Origin: Raphanus sativus
Lineage: Eukaryota > Streptophyta > Magnoliopsida > Brassicales > Brassicaceae
Reading direction: 5' to 3'
DNA length: 64,000 nt
Assembly (NCBI RefSeq): GCF_000801105.2
Contig: NC_079518.1
Span: 18,518,800-18,582,799 of the forward strand
The position numbers and the translations under genes are program-made. Under the pieces are notes generated by a model. The model had not been told where the DNA came from. It was given only the letters and a program-made list of their open reading frames with translations, and ran no database searches. Shown here piece after piece: positions 41,806 to 53,629 of this stretch (within the stretch, counting starts at the first letter, position 1; every line of letters starts with the position of its first letter).

Positions 41806-42227
41806 ATGTACAAATTAAAACTAATGGGCCACGTGGCAAATGAACTAGCCAGAAGTACTGGTTACGGATCCTATATAAACCTTGCGCCGTCGCTCCGACT
41901 GTGTTATTTTCTTTTTTTATGCTTCTCTCTCGGGAGTATCAGATTTGATAGTAAAAGAGGTGGGTGGTTTAGATTTATCCGTGTCTCTAAGGATTCTCTC
42001 ATCTGATTGAGATTTGTTTTACCCAATTTTGGATCTGATTGATATACATATTTGTGTTAGGTTGAAAGTCATGGATGAGGCAGTAACGTTGGTGTTCTGG
42101 GACATCAACAGCTGTCCGGTTCCCAATGATGTGGATGCTCGTCTGGTCAGTTCGTGTATAGAATCTGTTGGGGATGGATTGTCACCACCCACAAGACCCA
42201 GCAAACAGGAGGTCCATTACCATTGAT
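41806..42227 (+). pseudogene. 5' fragment of a NYN-domain gene
   Basis: Promoter-like DNA with CTATATAAA (41869) is followed by a leader and an intron-like end (TTGTGTTAG at 42052-42060). From 42071 the frame reads MDEAVTLVFWDINSCPVPND followed by VDARLVSSCIES. This is the start of the NYN (PIN-like nuclease) domain of plant MARF1/limkain-type proteins, with the first acidic residue in FWD. The frame deteriorates after residue 33 and is cut by the Gypsy LTR at about 42228. Catalytic residues farther on are absent. Confidence 0.65.
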
Positions 42228-44608
42228 TGAGAGACTATCGGCTCGGAAGCCGGCTCCCGATGAGCTACGACTCGGCTCGTGACTACTTTGGCTAGATGAC
42301 GAGTAGCCAAAGATGGCGACCAAACGGCTCGGGCCGAACAGTCATTTCGACTAAGCCTACAGGCTTAAAGGCCCATAAGCAAAGGAAACAAGTTAGGTCT
42401 AAGACAACCGACCTGAGAGACTATATAAGGAGTTGAGGACAAGAAGAAAGGGCATCAGCACTTTGACACACAGACTTGCGGCTAGATTAGGGTTTCCATT
42501 ACTCTCTTTGTATCTCGCCGCTCTCTCTTGTACTTCCGGCTAGGAGCTTTCCGAGCATCGAATAGCCAGCTTTCTTACTCTTGTACCCTCGTTATTCCGA
42601 CTCTAATAAAACGTCTATGTTCGTCCCCCTCTTGAGTTCTTTTACTTTCTGTTGACCAAACTCACCTCAAACAGAATCGCGCCCACCGTGGGGCCTGATC
42701 AGAGTAACGTTTCTTAGACCGATATGACGACTGGCGACTCGAACCCCGGCACTTCCGGCGAAGCGCCCGAGCTTACGCCTCCGCCTCCTCCTCCTTTTCT
42801 CTCGTCGGACTTTATGAGCTCCGTGATGGCTCGTCTCGCACATCAAGAAGAAGTCCAGAAAGCGACGAATGAGCAGCTCGCAGCCCTGGTAGCTGCTCTC
42901 ACCGCTCCTGCTGGGCCGAGAAGTCGTTCCGAGCCTGTCTGCCGCCATCTTTTCCCTCCGACATCGGCGGAAGACCACGCAGTCGACGGATCTGACCCTA
43001 ACGGGCCTCCCGCCGCCTACCCTACTCCGGCGACAGCAGACCCGACGACAATTCGCGAGATCACCGAGCTCAAACTCAGCTTTCAACAGATGAGCTCGCA
43101 GATCCATCAAGCAACGAGCGCAGCCCCTCAGATTGACAGCGTCATTGCCTCCACTTCGCGCTCGCCCTTTGCTAGCGAGTTAACCAGAGTCCAGCTCTGC
43201 AAAATAGAAAAGCTTCGTCTCCCCGAGTACAAACCCGGTGGCGACCCTGTCGAGCATCTAACAGCCTTCAATATAGCGATGGCCAGAGCTCGTCTTTCCG
43301 ACGAAGAGAAGGACGCAGGATACTGTCAGCTCTTCGTCGAAACACTAAACGAGCAAGCGCTAACCTGGTTCTCACAACTCAGCGAGAACTCGATTCGAAG
43401 CTTCCGAGATCTCTCGGCCGTGTTTCTCAAGACTTACATCATGTTCACTAAGCAAGCAGCAACCGCTTCTAGCCTGTGGAATATGGCTCAAACAAAGGAC
43501 CAAAGCCTTAAAGACTACATGGAAAAGTTCAAGACGATCGTTTCCAGAGTCGATGTTCCTGATCACATCGCTATCGACGCCTTGATGAACACTCTTCTCG
43601 TCAACTCGAAGTTTCGCAAGGACTTGTATTCCAACCCTACGACTTCACTCCCTGACGCTATCGCCAGATCTCACAACTTCATCCGAATGGAAGAAGACAC
43701 CAAGGCGATAATCCGAAAGCAGAACGCAGCCAAGCCTGCAGCAGTCAAGACTGCGGGCGCTCGGACCGAGCCGCGCCAGCACTCACCAAATGATACTGGC
43801 AGTAAAAAGGGCGGCCTCCTCTACGTCGTAGATGAGAACAACGCTCCTGTTTCGACCATGGTAATGCACGACAAAAAATGGAATGTCTATTAGCGAGAAA
43901 CCGACTCTCCAGATGCGTCTCCCAGTACCCCGAGTGCTGGAACCGTAGCTAAAGTCGATTCGGCGACATGACCGACCAGAACGCCCATCGATCTCACAAA
44001 GCATTGCAAGTATCACGACGTCAAGGGGCACGATACGACTGAGTGCAAATCCCTTTACGCCTAGTTCCTCTCCTCGATCGAAAGTGGGGATTACAAGGTC
44101 CAGCCTCCGAAACCCAAGCCAAAGGGCGAGAACAGCTGGAGCAGGAACAAAGACAAGAAAACTCAGTGAAAATAGCAGGACAAAAACCGTAAAAGTGACA
44201 AACAGGCAAAGGACGCAGACAAGGCTGCCCGAGAGACCGACGATGACGACGATTCGGCCAATGACGATCAGCCGGCCAATCGCCAGCGCATCGAAGTAAT
44301 CCGCGTCCAACCACAAGGAGAGACCGAACCAGGATCCTCGTCCGACGAGGAGGACGGCATGAAAACTTCCCAAAATACCAAGGACCTTCGGTCCCTCCTC
44401 GAACGAAAGCTCCAATCTAGTGCTGAGGAAACGCCAATTTCAACCGATCTCCGCCTACGGATCGACTCGAACCGAACCGCGAAAGCTTCAGCGCAAGAAC
44501 TCTCTCACCAGTAGTCTGCCGAAAAGCCGAACTGTGATTTACAAGAAAAACTCAACGCGAAAATTGGTGATCTGCGAACAACCCTCAACCGCAGGGTAAT
44601 TCGGTGCT
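42228..44608 (+). mobile_element. Truncated Ty3/Gypsy element: 5' LTR and gag
   Basis: An LTR-like stretch (42228 to about 42673) has a TATA box (CTATATAAGG near 42421) and a poly-A signal region (AATAAAACG near 42604). A likely primer-binding region, GCGCCCACCGTGGGG, follows. Gag starts at 42724. No protease or pol and no 3' LTR follow. The element stops near 44600. Its GC content is much higher than its neighbours. The LTR start is inferred from the end of the NYN fragment. Confidence 0.8.
42724..44535 (+). pseudogene. Gypsy gag
   Basis: The first frame (42724-43893, 389 residues) starts MTTGDSNPGTSGEAPELTPP. It has the retrotransposon gag domain at about residues 155-290 (LRLPEYKPGGDPVEHLTAF, LNEQALTWFSQLSENSIRSF, DYMEKFKTIVSRVDVPD). 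After a TAG at 43891 the zinc-binding motif KHCKYHDVKGHDTTECKSLY (near 44000) appears, followed by an Asp/Lys-rich tail with further stops near 44061, 44166 and 44513. The motif order fits Tat-type Gypsy gag. Confidence 0.85.
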
Positions 44609-45489
44609 GTTATTAGGCCACAAAAGAAAAAATCTAGTTTCAAACAAATGTGGGTAATTCGGTGCTCAAGGCCATAACCAAACAAAATGCACTATTTCAT
44701 TTGAATCTGGTGAATACTATAACAACAAATAATATTTATCCCTTTTAGAATAACAAATTTAGCAATTTTCATCACACACTATTTATGTTTTTTATATTTT
44801 TTTTTTTGCTACAGGTATGTAATGCGTTCAATTTGTTTTTGATATAATATTATATTTTAGTGTTAATTTGTTGCTCGTATATTAATTTTTCAAACATATG
44901 TACGCCCAAATAGCATATACATTGATTGACATTCATTTCATACTATCTACATGTACATCATTTTCACTTATATGTTCACTCCAACAAGGTGTTAACCAAT
45001 CAATTTTCCTCTGTTTCGGCTAAATCAATGTCATCAAAACAAAAACAAACAAATCTCATTTTAAACAAATGATTTCACTGTGGAGCTAAATGTCACAACC
45101 TAACAACATATACACAAATCATGTTGAATATCGTGGATAGTGTATCAACAAATGCTACTTCATCATTTAAGCTACTTATGTTTTTCTACTCTTTCTTTGA
45201 TATAGTCATGTAATGCGTTCAACAACATATTTACCAATATTTTGATATTCGAGGAAACAAAACACCATTCAACATCCAATAAGTTTGGTGTAATAACAAT
45301 GTCCTATAGATTAGTATATAGTGTACAATACAATTGCAGTTTTGCTTGTTTTTTGTGTACATGTGTATAATATCTCATTGTAAATATTTGAGATTTTGAT
45401 AAGGAATGCAGTTTGGATAAAAATGTTTTCTTTTTCTGGGTTGGAAAGAAAATATATTTTGTGGTTTTAACGGAAATAAACAATTTTGA
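44609..45489. other. AT-rich DNA, nothing recognised
   Basis: A 15-bp phrase, GGGTAATTCGGTGCT, occurs at 44594-44608 and again at 44652-44666. The rest is non-coding AT-rich sequence with no termini. Confidence 0.4.
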
Positions 45490-46805
45490 GGTCTGAGATA
45501 AAATATATTTTTGTACAATAACATCACAATATGATTTTGCAATTTTAGTGAAAACAAATTTTACATTTTCCAGGATAATATGATTATGGTTTTGGTGAAA
45601 ATATTAATTTTTGTTAGAGTTTCCAAATTTTGACAAAAATATAATTTTTATTTTCGGCGGAAATTGTTTATTCTACTATTTTGACGGAGAAGTTTACTTT
45701 TTATAATCTTGACCGAATGTTTTTAGAGGTTTTTGCAGAAAAATTATTTGGCAAGAAAATGTAACTTTTTGTAGTTTTATTATTTTGACAAGTGCAAGTT
45801 TTTTTTTTCAACAACCTACACATATTCATTTAAGACTCTGTCATATAGGTTGGGAACTCCGTGTGTATGTGGACAATATAAGACGGCTGTCTCCGAGCAT
45901 CTCATGCAAGTTTGTGTACCACTTTATTATGAGTTCTAGGAACATGCAATATCTCGAACATGCTGAAGCTTTCCTTAAGTCCTTGTATTTCTGTGAGGTC
46001 TACTGCAAAAGCCAGTCGTTCTTCTGGATCTGAAACCATCATAACCCATTGAGAAAAATATATTGCAAAAATCAAATAAACTGTGTAAATATTATTATTT
46101 TTTCCATCGCCTATTTAAATACTTCAATTTACGCATGGAGAGGTGAGAGGCTAGGCCTTGTATTTCGTGCAAATATAGTTTATGATGCATGTTTATGATT
46201 CTGAAAATATAGTTTTGGGGTTTCAGAGGTAAATGGAAATTTTCAGTTTTGATATAATGATATGATATGTGATTTTGGCTGAAAATGTGATTTTTGTTTT
46301 TGTTAGGAAAATGGAATTTTGTGATTTGTGGAAAATGTTATTTTTTGGTTTTCATGAAAATGTGTTTTTTTCTTGTGATTTTGGTGGATTAAGTGATTTT
46401 GGGATTTAAAGGAAAAAGTGATCACAGTTTGCCAATAAAAAAGTGGCCACAGTAATGTGATTTTGTAAGTTTATGGTTTTCTCAAAAGAAAGTGATTTCC
46501 GCCTAGCGGAAAAATAAACTAGGATTTTGGTGGAAAATGAGAATTTTTGGGTATTAGTAAGAAAATGTGTTTTTCCTTTTTAACAGAAAATACAAATTTA
46601 TATTTCAAAGGAAATTTAAATTTATAATCTTGAAAAAGTATTTTTAATATTTTGTGAAAAATATGAATCTAAAAATAAATTTATTTTTCTTTTTCAGCAT
46701 ATTATGTAATTTTGGGTGAGAAAAGAAATGATGATTTGTGTTCTCATGGAAAAATATGAATTGGGATTTTAGCTTCAAAATGTTATATTTATTGTTTGAT
46801 ATATA
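45490..46805 (+). repeat. Left arm of a large imperfect inverted repeat
   Basis: The arm is built of degenerate phrases such as GATTTTGGTGGAAAATG. It matches the reverse complement of 49712-50690, for example GAATGTTTTTAGAGGTTTTT and TTTATGATTCTGAAAATATA. A stretch of about 385 bp (45800-46185) has no partner in the other arm and looks inserted. The flank to 47280 contains more of the same phrases without a clear match. Confidence 0.85.
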
Positions 46806-47289
46806 AATATGATTTGAGGTTTGGATGGATAGTATTTTTATTTGATTATGTCGGACCTGTTATCTGAGATTTTGGCAAAATATATACTTTTGAAATTTGA
46901 AGAAAAAATGATTTTGAAATTTGAGGAAAAATGCAATTTTGTAGTTTTACTAAAAAAAATATAATTTGCGTGATTTTCTGGTTTTGGTGAAAATATGAAA
47001 TTACAATTTTCGTCAAAAAATGCGATTTTGTAGGTTTTCGTAAGAAAATGTGTTTTTTTTTTCAAATTAAAAAATTCCAATATTTACAATCAGCAGAATA
47101 ATATAAATTCATAGTCATGAAAATGAAGTTTTCTGTTAGTTTGTGGGAAATGTTAATTTATACTTTTAACGGAACAATGAGATCTGTTATGTAGACAGAC
47201 AAATTGATTTTGCGATGTTTGAACAAAATATCCCAAGACATAGCTTCGTCCACCTAATAAACAGCACATTCTGCTAGTACGTTTTTAAG
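46806..47289. other. Low-complexity AAAATG/GATTTT-rich DNA
   Basis: It is made of the same phrases as the inverted-repeat arm. No gene is seen, and the open frames are Phe/Lys-rich chance frames. Confidence 0.5.
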
Positions 47290-47449
47290 AATCTTAGAGC
47301 ATCATTATTGGTAGGACCAAAAATTTGGTCCTTAGGTTATTTTAGTATTATTGTGATGTTAAGGACAATGGTTAAGGACAATCACAAAAGTTTTGATTAT
47401 TGGTAGGACTTATAGAGGTCTCTTAGTAAAAAAATTTACAAACATCATA

Positions 47450-48050
47450 GAATATGTATGAACATTGTACCATGAACTTATTACAATCTGAACCAAAGAA
47501 TCTATATACATGAAGAATGACCTGCTTAGGTATTATTCACACGGTTTTATGATGTGTCTAAGAAAAGAGAGTAAAAGTTTTGTGAACAAAGGGGACTTTG
47601 ACAGGTTTCCCCAGGTCACGGCTCAATGTACAAAGACATTCACACGGTTTCATCTTGGTACAGCCGATACAGAACCTGTGGAAAAGAAATGAAAAAGGCC
47701 TCTATCAAAAGATATGTTTTTGGAATGGAGGAGAGAATGGATCAATGAAGAACATATCAGGAAACAGACATCAAAAAGGCTATAATGGTTTGAATATAGA
47801 TACTTGGGGAATAAACCACTGCGGAAAGAGTACTCATTGACACTAAACCTAACTTGATTATAGTTAGAAGGATAGAGACACAAACACATACTATATATGC
47901 TTAAGCTCAGGATATAGCTTAAGGTGAAACGTGAGCTAGATGATCTAAAACTGGACTGACCTAATTTTTCTTAAGACCTAAAGTTATTCTCAACATGTTC
48001 AACCAACATAAAACGCAGCAGATAAGATAAAAGCAAAGATAAGTAGAGGG
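47450..48050. other. Non-coding part of the Harbinger-like element
   Basis: Open frames at 47510-47840 have no recognised family. The sequence is probably an intron or 3' flank of the fragment on the minus strand. Confidence 0.35.
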
Positions 48051-48053
48051 TTA

Positions 48054-48395
48054 CCGAGAATACCGATGCCACTCGACTTTGATGCCTCCCTCCGGCTTAT
48101 TTAGTGCTTCCTTATCATCACTGTGTGCAGCTCCCGACCTCTTGGGATGATGATCTTTGCCTTTCTTGCAGAAAGGAACAACGTTGAGCAACGCAGTGTC
48201 ATCAACCACATCGATCTTCACAGACCTCCCAACGAAAGCGTTGTCCTTGACTCTCACTCTCTCCACCTTCTGATGCTGCTCTTTGGATCTCAGACAAGAG
48301 TCTCCTCTTCTCAGAGATACAAACAACGGACCCATCAGTCTCCATCTTGTGCACATCATCTTCGCGAAACAGGGTCACTATATACATAATTTAGA
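48054..48395 (-). pseudogene. Unidentified captured exon
   Basis: On the minus strand, after an acceptor-like TATATAG (near 48385), the sequence reads LFREDDVHKMETDGSVVCIS and EKRRLLSEIQR. After a shift it reads HQKVERVRVKDNAFVGRSVK and IDVVDDTALLNVVPFC, ending WHRYSR at a donor-like GTAACC near 48054. Codon-like order and splice-like borders suggest a real exon with one frameshift. I do not recognise the protein. It is not the second exon of NRX1 as I recall it. Confidence 0.5.
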
Positions 48396-48468
48396 GAATC
48401 CACACAAGTTAAAATCAATGGAGATCAAACGTTGAACGCATGATCGAGAGAAAGAGTGAAACAATGTT

Positions 48469-48850
48469 TTACCTGTTCGCCGTTGTTACGAATGAGGAAT
48501 CCCTTGCCGAAGAGAGAAGCGAGTGGAGATCCCTAGCGTTGCCGCTGCCGTTAACTTCCTTCGCGATTTCAGCCATGGATGGATTGTTTCGGAATCGAAT
48601 TGGAGAATTAGCTATCAACGTGAAACCCAGTTCTAGAGAAGCAAATTCAATGTGAAAGCAAGAGAGAATTGGGGTGGAGAGGTTTGGTGAGGGAGACGAT
48701 GATGAACCCAGAGAGAGAGAAACAAGGACGCGGCTTTTTTGTCCTTAATTAAGGAACGTCCTTCTTTTATTATGTGTTTTTTATTTATTTTTAAACCTAA
48801 ATTGCTTTAAGGAACGCCTCAAGGACGCCGATAATCATGGCCTAATCGGG
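48469..48850 (-). pseudogene. NRX1-like: Nucleoredoxin NRX1 promoter and exon 1 fragment
   Basis: From the ATG at 48576 the minus strand reads MAEIAKEVNGSGNARDLHSL and LSSARD. In the next frame it gives FLIRNNGEQ up to a GT donor at about 48470. This is the start of nucleoredoxin 1, a cytosolic/nuclear thioredoxin-fold oxidoreductase. A one-base deletion near 48505 shifts the frame. Thioredoxin domains with their WCxxC sites are absent. About 270 bases of 5' flank separate the ATG from the terminus-like repeat. Confidence 0.72.
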
Positions 48851-49711
48851 TTCCCGTTCTCAACCTTCAACATTGACAACAAGAAATAGAAGTTCTCCTC
48901 GTTTCCTTGGATACCGGGTCTTCTCATGATGTCTCTGGAATAGCTAGGTGGCGATGCACTCCTTAGAACTTATAACCATCACCACCAATGATACACGTAC
49001 CCTATGAAAACTGCTATATAAGAAGGGATATAGAACACGTACACAATGAAAATCACCATATAAACTCCTATAATGCCAAATATCACTCAATGATCAAGAA
49101 ACCTGAAGACCATCCAAGCCATGAACGAGATGCAGAAAGACGGGAACGAATATATCGCTGCACTTGAACCAGCGGCAGCTCTAGACCTGCAACAAGCAAC
49201 GAGAGTCCAAAGTATTGGGATGTGCTCGACTGCCAAAGGGTGTCACCAAGAACAACAAAGACCCGCATACCAGGATAGCCTCGACATCCTTTCCTAATGC
49301 CGCCTCGAAAAACTAGAGAACGGATAAGTTAAGCGAAGAATGATTAGAGCCGGTAACAACAGCTCAACCCACTACAATAAAAACCGAGAGCTAAAATGTC
49401 AAGAAACCAAGCCGACAATGGCTCTGACGCCATGACTAGAGTAAGGACCGGGAAGAGGAATGATGAATGGAAAGAAGATCATGGTTTCACCTCAAAATAC
49501 CATAGATGACCTCGCCGATATCGCAACAACGAGAAACTCCACGAACGAACACCGCAAGAGCTAACACACGCCAATACCACTGGCGAAGCTCACCTCCGAG
49601 ATAGACCAAACCTCCGGAACACTCACGGCGAGAGCTTAGAGAAGTCACGCCCTTTCAAGACCTTGAGGAGAGGACAAAGAGCCACGACTAACACTGCTCA
49701 GCCAAAAACAA
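48851..49711. other. Unassigned GC-richer stretch between repeat and arm
   Basis: The composition differs from the flanking AT-rich arms. Phrases such as CACCTCCGAGATAGACC and CACGGCGAGAGC remind me of LINE or gene leader DNA in reverse, but no ORF or motif supports this. Confidence 0.3.
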
Positions 49712-50690
49712 TAAATATAACATTTTCCAGCTAAAATCACAAATCATATTGTTACATCAAACACAAATCCACATTTTTTTTCTTCTTAAACCACAAAACT
49801 ATTTCTTCAAAATCATAAATTTACATTTTTCATCCACAATTACATTATCTTCTGAAAAGGAAAAATAAATTTCCTTTTAAATTCATATTTATACAAAATA
49901 CTAAAGCTAAATTTTTTTAAAATTATAAATTTAAAATTTCCATTGAACATAAAGTCGTATTTTCTGTTTAAAAGGAAAAATTACGAAAAACACATTTTCT
50001 TGTTAATACAAAAAAACTCATTTTCTACCAAAACCCCAAATTTATTGTCCCACTGGCCGGAAATCATAGTTTTTGCAGAAAACCATAAACTTAAAAAATC
50101 ACATTTTCTTGACAAACCATGGAGACTTTTTTTTTTTTGAAAAACTGTGACCACTTTTTCCTTCAAATCCTAAGATCACTTATTCCACCAAAATTGCAAG
50201 AAAGAAACATATTTCCATCAAAACCAAAAAAAAAAAATAACTTTTTCAACCCAAATCACAAAATTACATTTTCCTAGAAAAAAGCCAAAGTCACATATCA
50301 TCTTGTTCTATCAAAACTAGAAATTTTCATTTCCTCTGAAATCCCAAAACTATATTTTCAGAATCATAAACCTACATTTTGTCAAAATAATAAAACTGCA
50401 TTTTCCCTTCAAAGAAAAAATTGCATTTGCTTACCAAATACATTTTCTGCGAAAACCTCTAAAAACATTTGGTCAAAATTATAAACATTACACTTTCCCA
50501 TCAAAATATTCAAATCAAAAGTTTCGCAAAAAAAACCTACTTTTTCCAAAATCTGCAAAATCGCATTTCTCACAAAACTACAAATTAAAAATTTTCACCA
50601 AAATCACAAATCATATTTTATTGTTAAAACTGTATGCTTCTCTAAAATTGCAAATCACATTGTCACGTCAATGTACAAAAATATATCTGA
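49712..50690 (-). repeat. Right arm of the large imperfect inverted repeat
   Basis: It is the reverse complement partner of 45490-46805, collinear over its length with small indels. Transcription across both arms would give a long imperfect hairpin RNA with a loop of about 2.9 kb. Confidence 0.85.
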
Positions 50691-50823
50691 GGTGTCATGA
50701 TAAGATCCTATATAAGTAAACAGAACATCATTTACTATGAACTTTTGAATCCACGGTTATAATGTTCTAAGAATTTATGTTACTGAATTCCAGCGCAGTA
50801 AGACTTTTTTCTCTACTTTAAAG

Positions 50824-50958
50824 ATCCGACATATTTCGAGAGCACATAATCTAGTGGCGGACAAGCTGGCACGAGGTGTTAGGAGTTCCTCTTCTGCCAT
50901 GTTTTATGTCGACTCGATGCTTCCGGTCTGGTTTTCTGGACATGATGTGCGTAGCTAA
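50824..50958 (+). pseudogene. LINE RNase H C-terminal fragment
   Basis: The frame reads IRHISRAHNLVADKLARGVR, then SMLPVWFSGHDVRS and a stop. It matches the end of the RNase H domain of plant LINEs (the H-N-x-A-D-x-LA motif). The rest of the element is absent. The open frame itself does not extend upstream. Confidence 0.75.
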
Positions 50959-52356
50959 CAGTTTAGTTTCACTAGGGATATAGCTCCGTGCAAGCGTGGG
51001 GTCGTGAATGTTTAAAAGAATTTTCGATTTGTCTTCATGAATTCGACATCTAACAACATTTTCCCAAGAATATTTCAGACATAGACCATATATCCACTGA
51101 GATTCAACATCTGATATGCTGACTAATTGACATCCTCTTAGCTATCCAGTAAATCTGCAAGCTGTGTAAATATAAGAAAATAATAATATCCCAATTTAGA
51201 GACCCCACACAATAGTAAAACCTTTTATTAAACATAGCGCAATAATATATACATACCCAGAAAAATAGTCAAGGCGAGATTTTTTAACAGAAATAAAAAA
51301 TGAATCTCCATGAGCTCCTCTCAGGTTTATGCGAACTCTCTCGGTTCGTCCAAAAAGCTGTGTTTCTTTTTCATTGTTTTTTTCTGTAGTTATCAGATGT
51401 ATAAACGATTTTGTTCGCCTCCTCCTTGAAACTATCAGTGTGTTCTAATTAAATTTTGAAGTATGAGAAATTAGTGAATCCCTCCATGGCGTACATGTAT
51501 TAGCGGACAACTTCAGAAAGTAGAATAAAAAACATAGAAAAGTTATACTAATCAAGTTTCCAGTAGGACTATGAAATTCTATCAATTTAAAGAGTTTCAA
51601 TGATATGTGACACTTAATATAGCGGTTTAGAGTGTAATGGTTTATCATCGGATGTGAAAGTTAAGCGACAAAGTGGGAGAATCCTAGGCCATATTCAGAG
51701 ACGGTGCAAAAGAATAGACGATTAAGAAGCTTTTTTGGATATGTTTGACGCATCAGCCTCACCTTTTAAAAGTTATGTAGAAACTTAGTGCCATATGCCG
51801 AGAGTTAATTTAAAATGACCCAACAATCATTTAATCATTACATAATCACGTTCAAAAACTCATGCCGAGAGCCGTAAAATCACCGGAAAAACGTAATTCG
51901 GGCACCAACGATGACGATTTACTGACTCAGTCCAAAAATCGAAATTCTTAAAAACTTAATTTTAACTCATTTCAGCCTATAATCGAGTAGTATATATAAA
52001 GATTCATGAAGTTTTCATGAAAATGACAAAAAGTGAAGAAATTGATGTATAACTCTTGAACATGAGCAGTCAGAGTCCATATTGCAGAAAGTCTAAAAGT
52101 CTAAAGAGGAAGACGACTTGTAAAAATCATAATTGTTCTTCATTAAATTTAATCATAAAAAAATACAAAAAACACATGTTCTCTATTCGAACTCTGGTTG
52201 TGAGCCTATTTAATGATACATAAACCACTACACTAAGGGATATTTATTGAAATTCATACGAATACATACTATATTAAAAGAAAAAATATAAAGATGAGTC
52301 CCACAAACATTTAATAAAATCTGATGTGGACACTTTAAAAGAGAGGAAAGTGTCAC

Positions 52357-52358
<2 letters not shown>
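50959..52358. other. AT-rich DNA without recognised genes
   Basis: No supported ORF, RNA gene or repeat terminus was seen. It leads to a TA microsatellite. Confidence 0.4.

Positions 52359-52401
<43 letters not shown>
52359..52401. repeat. TA microsatellite
   Basis: About 21 uninterrupted TA units lie 54 bp left of a Copia target duplication. Confidence 0.98.
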
Positions 52402-52404
<3 letters not shown>

Positions 52405-52459
52405 TGTTGTTAAGAAAAACATAAGAGACTTATTTATCATGGTTGTACTACAAAAAAAC

Positions 52460-52610
52460 TGTTGTGATCCGAGAATATATGATCGACATATATCATTGTC
52501 ATTATCTCTTATACATTGGTGTTTATCTCTTTATTAGGATAACTATAATATCATGTATATATATGATAGTTTCAACTTAATAAAGGACACGCTTTAGATC
52601 GTACAACACA
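52460..52610 (+). repeat. 5' LTR (151 bp)
   Basis: It is identical to 58662-58811 except for one extra G in AAAGGACAC. Confidence 0.97.
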
Positions 52611-53629
52611 CGTTATCAGCTCGTTTGCTCTGTGAAACCCTAGCTACGAGAAGAAGCCGCTTGCGACAAGAAGAAGCTGCTTGCGATGAACCAGTCCTGC
52701 TCCAACGAGACCGATCAACCCTTCCGAGATCAAAGGTATCATCGGAAACCCCTATCCGCAAAATTAAAACCCTAACCGCATACATGTGGCTACACTTAGC
52801 CAACATGTCTTGCAAAGAAAACATAATAAAAACCGAAATTTATATCTGTTATAGCATGATTTCTCAATCGTTTCTTGTCTCTGTCTTGATTCAATGCTAT
52901 CGTCATCATCGTTTATTTTTTTTAAGATAGCTTCACCATCATGTTATGCTCTGTTTCGCTCAAAGATATCATCTTGCTCGCTTGCTTTGGTTCGTATAAA
53001 ACACATCGCTCTGTTCGTTTTGATTTTGAGTTTGTTTACTTTGTTCAAACCGTACGCCATCTCTCGTTCATATTGATCCGAACTGAATTCTTCTCCGATC
53101 GCATACTCTGTTTTGTATATCGTCTTGATCCCGCCTGCTTGAAATCCCGCCTGCTCGCTTGCTCTGTTTTTTCATACATCGCGTCCGCTTGCTCTGTTTT
53201 TCATGCATCGCTTGCTCGCTTGCTATGATCGCTTACTCTGTTTTTGTATATATATCGTTCTGTCCTTTTGTCATGTTCGTATATATATATCGTTTTGTTC
53301 ATCTTGTTCGTTTTAATCTGTTAACGTGCTCTGTTTCTCATGCATAATTTATTCTGTTTCGTTTGATACGTACCGTACAACATATATATATTGCTCTGTT
53401 GTTTGCATTATATATATAAATATTGCTCTGATTCATTTATTCAAACCGACCGTTTAATATTCATGCATAGCACGTTTGTCTTATTTAATAATTAAGAATG
53501 CATAGCTCGTTTTGTTTTTAGTACAACTCGTTATCATGCATAACTCATTATATATATACATAACTGAATTTTTTATATATATATATATGTCGTATGATTA
53601 TATCTAATGGGGGGAAATAAAATTTTCAG
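52611..53629 (+). other. Long leader of the Copia element
   Basis: About 1 kb separates LTR and gag. It contains many CTCTGTTT/GCTTGCT phrases and ATATAT runs, no conserved domain, and only chance open frames. Confidence 0.6.

Larger units (their letters stand above)
47290..48849. mobile_element. Harbinger-like element carrying gene fragments
   Basis: The left end TTAGAGCATCATTATTGG (47292) pairs with the inverted right end TTAGGCCATGATTATCGG (to about 48845). Flanking TTA/TAA fits the 3-bp target of PIF/Harbinger elements. Inside are NRX1 exon 1 and another exon, both on the minus strand. The alternative is that two separate MITEs happen to bracket these fragments. Confidence 0.45.

Noticed and set aside
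42667..44415. Minus-strand open frames over the Gypsy gag (147 and 210 codons)
   Set aside because: They are antisense shadows of a GC-rich gag frame. No motif is seen.
44594..44666. 15-bp direct repeats as a target-site duplication
   Set aside because: The 43 bp between them have no transposon ends, and similarity continues past the repeats, so local duplication is simpler.
50849..50860. Helitron 3' end at AATCTAGTGG
   Set aside because: There is no hairpin before CTAG, and the bases encode the LINE RNase H motif HNLVADKLA.
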